Below, in pieces: positions 59,521-64,000 of a stretch of 64,000 bases of DNA (positions within the stretch are counted from its first letter, which is position 1; each line of letters starts with the position of its first letter). This DNA comes from Globodera rostochiensis (Eukaryota; Nematoda; Chromadorea; Rhabditida; Heteroderidae). The DNA lies in NCBI GenBank assembly GCA_018350325.1, contig JAEVLN010000026.1:744001-808000 (forward strand), written 5' to 3'. Made by a program: the position numbers and the translations under genes. Under the pieces are notes generated by a model. The model was not told where the DNA came from. It did not search any database and saw only the letters and a list, made by a program, of their open reading frames with translations.

Positions 59521-60033
59521 TTAATAATAACCGAGGGAATCAAATCGTTTCTTTTTTAAAAGAGCTTTCTGGGGGACAGTTTGTCCAACAACGTCAAAAG
59601 GCTTCAAAATGATCTCCGCTTTTGTCTTCTTTCCTCTCCTCTTTCGTTTACCCCTGCCCTTTTGTAGCGAAGAAGAGGCCTTGTCCAGCAGCTTTTTCGC
59701 CCCCTCTTTTCCCTCCGCCAACAGAGCGTCCTTTATGTCGCCGCCTTTGGAGACTTGGTTGAGGACTCGCGCACCAGTTTCGAGGCCCTCCTTGCCAAGT
59801 TCAGCAGCAATATTTGCAGCATAAGGTTTAGCTGCAGAGATCATGGGGCGCAGGTAGCGCCACAAATTTCGCAGAACAGCTCCAACTCCTGCCCCTTTTT
59901 GGCGGGGGACCCCCAAAAAGTACCCGTATCCCCGTTGAAAAGTTGGCAATCCCTCAAAGTAGGGCCCGCTGCCTGTTTGCTGATAAAACTTGTCCAGCCG
60001 CAAGTTGGAGCCGTCGAATATTACACGAACCAT
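59521..60033 (-). CDS. Basic pX-like minor core/capsid protein
   Basis: A single-exon frame of 170 residues with a tyrosine/glycine-rich N-terminus (FQRGYGYFLG). A KGAGVGAVLRNLWRYLRP motif follows, an Ala/Gly-rich helical middle, a basic tract (GRGKRKRRGKKTK) and a short C-terminal tail ending SLGYY. The G-x-G-x-G...R..R..P pattern with a basic tail recalls the pX-like proteins of Mavericks and adintoviruses, related to adenovirus core/penton-base-associated peptides. Likely roles are DNA binding or membrane interaction in the virion. Sits between MCP and penton genes on the same strand. Confidence 0.75.
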   Translation of the reverse strand: MVRVIFDGSNLRLDKFYQQTGSGPYFEGLPTFQRGYGYFLGVPRQKGAGVGAVLRNLWRYLRPMISAAKPYAANIAAELGKEGLETGARVLNQVSKGGDIKDALLAEGKEGAKKLLDKASSSLQKGRGKRKRRGKKTKAEIILKPFDVVGQTVPQKALLKKKRFDSLGYY

Positions 60034-60131
60034 TTTTCAAAAGGTCAGAACCTTTTTAAACTGAAGCGTCAAAACTACTTGCCCAAAATCAAACGGAACT
60101 TCCCTATAAAAAATAAATAAAGAAAAGGGCC

Positions 60132-61939
60132 TTAGAGGGGCGCGTACACATACCGGCCGGTCAGGGTTCGAATCTCAACATCCAAGACATCCACCTCGCG
60201 AGCAATTATTTTGTGAAATAAAGGCGACTGGAAATCTTTCTCAACCACGCTCCCTGATTTGCCTTCAACTGCAATCACTTGGAGGAGATTGGCAAAAGTA
60301 TTGCCGAAAATCATGCTTTCAATGATCCCACTGTTGAGGTAGATACACAAGTGGCTTACGCCGCCGCCCAAATCAACGGAATATTTGGCAAGATCCTCGT
60401 TTAGGATCTGCTGTTCCTGCTCATAGCCAAGTACGTAGGCCAGCTGGTCGGTCAACGTGATGTGCGAAATTTTGTTGTCAAAGATTTTCAGCATAAATCT
60501 CCCAATATCCTCCATATAATAGAAACGGAATCCTTTGACCAGCGCAATCAGCTCTTCTTTTTCCTCTCGCGTTTTTGACCCATAGTTTTCGTCGTACACT
60601 TCGCGTTCAAACAACCCTTTGAACTCTGCGATATTCCGCTGAATCTGGGCAGATGGGTTAAACTCCGGCAGATCCCAGGCCAGTTCTGGGTGATGAATCC
60701 GATATTTATCAACAGCGTTGGAAAAATGGTATTCATCTTTTTCGTGCAGATAGTGAACATCTGGGGTTGGGTCTTTGCCCTGCACAAGGCGCATCCATCC
60801 TCCCCTATACGGCTTCAACTCCTTGAGAAGTTCGAGCTCTCGCAGTTTAAATTTTCTTTCTTGATCTCGCCGGATTCTCTCTTCTTCGCCTGCTGGGTTA
60901 ACTGCTCGTTCAATGCCCTTATTGGGGCGATTCCCTACGTCTTCAGGTTGTTTGGCAGAGCTTTCTTCCTCTTTCTTTTCGGTTTCTTCTTTTTGTTTGG
61001 CTAACCTGTCTTCTTCTTTCTTTTCGGCGGCTTCCTTTTGTTTGGGGAACCTCTCTTCTTCTTTCTGTTTCTCGAGCCTTTCGTTCACCGCCTGCTGGGG
61101 CGCTTGTTTGGGGGTGCCTAACTTTTCTTCTTCTTTCTTTTTGCTTGCAGCCCCTTCTTTCGTCGCATTTGTCATCCGTTGCAGCCTCTCTGTCTCCTTA
61201 CGCAAAGCCTCTTGCCGTCGTCTCTCAGTTTCTTTGCGGCCATCTTCTATCCATTTCTGCGCTTTACGCTTGCGCTCATTTTCTTTTTCCTGCGCAAGTC
61301 TCTCTGTTTCATTCGGCGGGACAAGCTCCCTCTCGCGAACTGCACCTCTCTGTTCTGGGGGTCTTACATTTGCCAAAGGGGGTTGTCGTGTTCTCTCAGC
61401 TGCTTGTTCACTTGCAAATTTTGTCTGGCTCATTGGCAGGAGAGGGGCTTCAACACTCTCTTTCCGTTCTTCCTTAGCGACTTGCAGGCCAGTAAGCCCT
61501 CCTTCCTCTTCTTCAACGACTTGCACATCAACAAGCTCTCCTTCCTCTTCCTCGTCTTCTTGAAAGGCGGCCCTTTTTCGCGTCATCAGGCGTTCCATCT
61601 CGGCAATCATGCCATGATGGATTCCACGCTCAAGTTGTTGCGGCGAAAGAAAACTCCCCCTTGGCACTTTGAACCTATATTTGCGCCCATCTCGCAGGTG
61701 GACAATCACGTATTGTTTTTCAAGCGTTCCCACTGTGGCCCAACTTAAACGTAATATTGGCAAAAAGCTCTTACCCAATTGGCCCACCTGTTGGGGTAAA
61801 TTATGCCAGACATTCCCACCATCCACCCGGGCCCCTCAAACACCAATTTCTTTGGCAGATGAACTTTGAATTTATTCGTTTTATTTCCAACAAATCCAGG
61901 CGTATTGCTGGGCAAAATTACAAAAAAGGAGTTGCTCAT
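60132..61939 (-). CDS. Penton-type minor capsid protein with long charged insert
   Basis: Two exons (61939-61788, 61743-60132; 44-nt intron with a GTGGGC donor) give 587 residues. The N-terminus FFVILPSN...KFKVHLPKKLVFEG matches the start of Maverick pentons. Splicing creates the family's YPNSW motif across the junction. The C-terminal ends HITLTDQLAYVLGYE and LLQVIAVEG are also typical. Between them lies a roughly 230-residue Glu/Lys/Arg-rich coiled coil (EKENERKRKAQKW, repeated KQKEE units), much larger than in many relatives. In virions this protein occupies the fivefold vertices. Confidence 0.9.
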
Positions 61940-61974
61940 TTTTAACAAATAAATAAATAAAGTGATAAGTGAGA

Positions 61975-62716
61975 TCACTTCCCGCCTGTGTACGGGTGAT
62001 AATGGCCGTTCTTTGTCGGCGCGTCCTTCTTTTGGTGCTTCATGATCAGGTCAGTGCAATCAAAGTTCAGCTTGGCACAGTCGCGGCAGAAAGTTTGGGT
62101 GAACTCCAAACGGCCTTCGCCATTTTGAGGGGTCAGCATGAAACGGCGGTCGCCCATTTGAAAATTGGCTGTCTGGCAATCCTTGCACATAAACGTGAAG
62201 GTGCCATACTAAATGGGAAAAGTTTAAGATATAGTTATTTAGCAGGGGTTCTCTTACCTTGGGGCGTGCGAGCTTCCAAAAGATGGTTGGGTAGTCAAAG
62301 ACACTTGTCTGACTCTTTTCGTCGCCTGAAGTGAATAAATCGCAAGGCCAGCGATCTTAGAATACCATCGCTTTCGTTGGCCCGAATTTTTTTGGGCGGC
62401 AGCTCCTCTTGTTCTTGCTGCTGTTTGTCCCAGCGAGGCTTGCGGCCCCGTTTGGTTAGCGCGGGTTTTTCCAGCAGGGGCTTTCGGTCGTCGTCGTCGT
62501 CGTCGTCGTTCAAAATGATGACATCATTATCCGGCTTTTCTAAGGGGCTTTGTTTAAAAAAAGTTTTTAATAATTGAAAAAGATACCTTGTTTAAATTTG
62601 CGCGCTCCATTGTTGTTGTCCTTGCTTGAATCCCCAAAGGTTTGCTCTATAAAGTGGCGCTTATGGCGATTTAAAAATTTTGATATTACTTTGACTTTCC
62701 TCCACAAATTGTTCAT
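61975..62716 (-). CDS. Basic zinc-finger-like Maverick protein
   Basis: Four exons (62716-62587, 62539-62366, 62325-62258, 62208-61975) join in phase to 201 residues. The first half is basic with an Asp run (from a GAC/GTC microsatellite) and an RGRKPRW AT-hook-like patch. The second half has two Cys-x2-Cys pairs (MCKDC and FCRDC) about 31 residues apart, with further Cys/His, suggesting a Zn ribbon. No named family was recognised. First gene of the leftward block, next to the divergent promoter region, so it may be a regulatory or DNA-binding protein. Confidence 0.7.
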
Positions 62717-63000
62717 TTTGTCTTTTAGGCGGCATTAATAAAAAAATAACAAAAATAAAGGTTTTAGAGAGAATGATCATTAAAAATGTGTGGGGAAAAA
62801 GGAAGAAGGGAGAACAGGTGTTAGCCCGCAGGGACCTCCAGACAGAGGCGTTACGAAATATGCGCCACGCCCATTCGGCTCTTAAGGGATAGTAAGAGAG
62901 AGAGAGAGAGAAAGAGAGAAAAAGGCGGAAAAATCAAATTCAAATGCTAGTACCCCAAGCCGCTTATTGATTACCCCGTCATTCTTGCGTTTGTTGAAAG
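62717..63000. promoter_or_regulatory. Divergent promoter region of the Maverick
   Basis: A 284-bp gap separates the leftward capsid block (ATG 62716) from the rightward PAZ-like gene (ATG 63001), the largest non-coding gap in the element. It has an (AG)n tract at about 62888-62922 and a GAGAGAATGATCA stretch. No TATA box was identified with confidence; two-way promoter function is inferred from gene orientation. Confidence 0.5.
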
Positions 63001-63543
63001 ATGGTCCCATTGACTACCGTCCTATCAAAATTGCTAAATTGTAAGGCAGAAAACTTGGCGGAATATTTGAATAACCCGGAGGCGGTGAACAAAGCGTCCG
63101 TTTACCTGACCGGCAAAACGCTCAAGACAACATACTTGAGCCGTGACGGCACAACAAAACAAGTCAAATTTGGCAATTTTTCACTAAAGACAGCGTCGGA
63201 CACCTACGCTTTTGATGGATTTCTTGGCATGTTTTGTCATCATTTTTCCTCCTCGCACTAGCCCCTCCCTTTTCAGAGGCCAAAGTCCACCAATATTTCT
63301 ACATAAAATACCGAATTCGCCTTCTTTACCCTCAGTTGAAGTGTGTGGTGGAGTACCACAACAAGGGACACAACAAATATTACCCCTTGGGCAAGTTCAA
63401 AATAAGGGGATTGCGAGAATTGGGCCCCCTTTTCAGAGTTGTTGGCCATTGACGAGAGTGCCGAAGGAGGCGACAAGGCGACTGAAGACAACAACTACTT
63501 GGACTACTTGAGTTTCCGAACTTGGCAGACTCCCGTCTATTGA
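63001..63543 (+). CDS. PAZ-domain-like protein encoded by the Maverick
   Basis: Three exons (63001-63226, 63277-63390, 63437-63543) give 148 residues if both introns are GC-AG (donors GCATGT and GCAAGT; lengths 50 and 46 nt, like neighbouring introns). The product follows the Argonaute PAZ pattern: GKTLKTTY strand, then AKVHQYFYIKYRIRLLYPQL (compare V.QYF...Y...L.YP.LP), then YYPLELL restored by the second GC-AG splice. PAZ domains bind 3' ends of small RNAs. There is no PIWI or MID domain. An alternative first intron is a 26-nt GT-AG intron giving a slightly different loop. Family assignment is from motif memory, not a search. Confidence 0.65.
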
Positions 63544-63554
63544 GCGGCGCAAGA

Positions 63555-64000
63555 ATGAAACGGGCAAGGCCTTCGCAGGAGTTTCCGGAGATTGAGTTCA
63601 ACGTCAACACAATGGGGCTGACCGTGTATTGCCCGCGTCACCTGAAAACCCCGCGCTTGGTGCCATGGGATCAGCCGGGCCGCTGCTCTCGCTGCAGGAG
63701 CGGCACTGTCGAGCTCGACTACTTCATTCAGGCAGAGGGCGTTACAGTGTTCTCGACTCGGCTCAAAAATGGAGGCGAAAACTTTGTGCCATTCGACGAG
63801 ATCGGTAATGGAGCTTTTTCGGCCAATAAATAAATAATTTGAATTCCAGTTGATTTTGGCGACAACGCCAAATTCCGAATAAGATCGCGCAACAAAGTGT
63901 TCACTTTGCCATTGAGACACCCGGAGGTTTGGCAAGCAGAACCTGTTGCAGGGGCCTCCCAAGTGATGGCAGCTCAACCGCCGGCAGAAGAAATGAAAGA
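63555..64000 (+). CDS. C2HC zinc-finger-like Maverick protein, partial
   Basis: ATG at 63555, 11 bp after the PAZ-like stop. Exon 1 ends 63804, a 45-nt intron follows, and exon 2 (63850 on) is open to the window end, giving at least 133 residues. Seen: a basic start (MKRARPSQEF), then YCPRH and GRCSRC about 17 residues apart, forming a C-x2-H...C-x2-C zinc-knuckle-like pair, then a mixed beta-like stretch. Family not recognised. Co-oriented with the PAZ-like gene and very close, so possibly transcribed together. Confidence 0.6.

Larger units (their letters stand above)
56912..64000. mobile_element. Maverick/Polinton virus-like element, virion half, runs off the window
   Basis: A compact cluster carries adenain-like protease, MCP, penton, pX-like and accessory genes with intergenic gaps of 10-100 bp, unlike the roomy host loci to the left. 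Polinton hallmark genes PolB, RVE integrase and FtsK/A32 ATPase are absent from the window and no terminal inverted repeat is visible, so the right part is presumably beyond 64000. Nearly every gene has 40-50-nt introns. Reading frames look intact, suggesting a young or maintained copy. Confidence 0.88.

Noticed and set aside
63391..63452. Unspliced continuation of the PAZ-like frame to the stop at 63452
   Set aside because: Read-through loses the PAZ PLELL ending, whereas a GC-AG intron with a consensus GCAAGT donor and a TTTTCAG acceptor restores it in phase.

Overview
The window looks like genomic DNA of a plant-parasitic cyst nematode (Heterodera/Globodera type; genus inferred). It is AT-rich, with many small exons and introns often of 40-90 nt, and several introns are best explained by GC-AG rather than GT-AG splicing. 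It carries a secreted glutathione-synthetase-like gene of the kind known to be expanded as effectors in these worms, a nematode Sre-type chemoreceptor, several genes starting with signal peptides, and ATGCCA promoter motifs resembling the dorsal-gland box described in Globodera. Exon joins below are my own reading of splice sites and reading phase; no transcript data were available.

Layout. 1-12.3 kb: hAT-type MITEs, a tandem repeat, a chemoreceptor gene (minus, with a hAT element in an intron), a nested fold-back/hAT structure (4.9-6.6 kb), a LINE remnant, and a 12-exon secreted GS-like gene (minus, 8387-12136). 13.3-17.5 kb: a secreted acidic protein with helix-turn-helix-like repeats, cut by a 3.1-kb LTR retrotransposon with seemingly identical 436-bp LTRs. 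The retroelement encodes an unusual Cys/Trp octapeptide-repeat protein. 17.6-23.9 kb: no gene recognised; many poly-C/G runs. 23.9-40.3 kb: a 30-exon receptor tyrosine phosphatase (Ig, FN3 repeats, one TM segment, active D1, degenerate D2), with a secreted coiled-coil gene nested on the other strand of a 3.3-kb intron. 41.6-56.0 kb: an effector-like island containing a Lys-rich secreted protein built from phase-1 mini-exons, a roughly 860-residue secreted orphan, and a second, decayed copy of the whole block (51.9-56.0 kb). 56.9-64.0 kb: one side of a Maverick/Polinton virus-like element with adenain-type protease, double-jelly-roll major capsid protein, basic pX-like protein and penton-type minor capsid protein. 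It also has zinc-finger-like proteins and a small protein that reads as a PAZ domain.

How parts work together. The Maverick genes form a compact virion module on the minus strand: Zn protein, penton, pX-like, MCP, TM ORF, protease. It is read away from a divergent promoter region at 62.7-63.0 kb, with the PAZ-like and C2HC genes on the other side. No polymerase B, integrase, packaging ATPase or terminal repeat is in view; they may lie beyond 64,000. The PAZ-like gene beside a capsid cassette is the most unusual observation, because PAZ domains are hallmarks of Argonaute/Dicer. A role against or within host small-RNA pathways is a hypothesis only.
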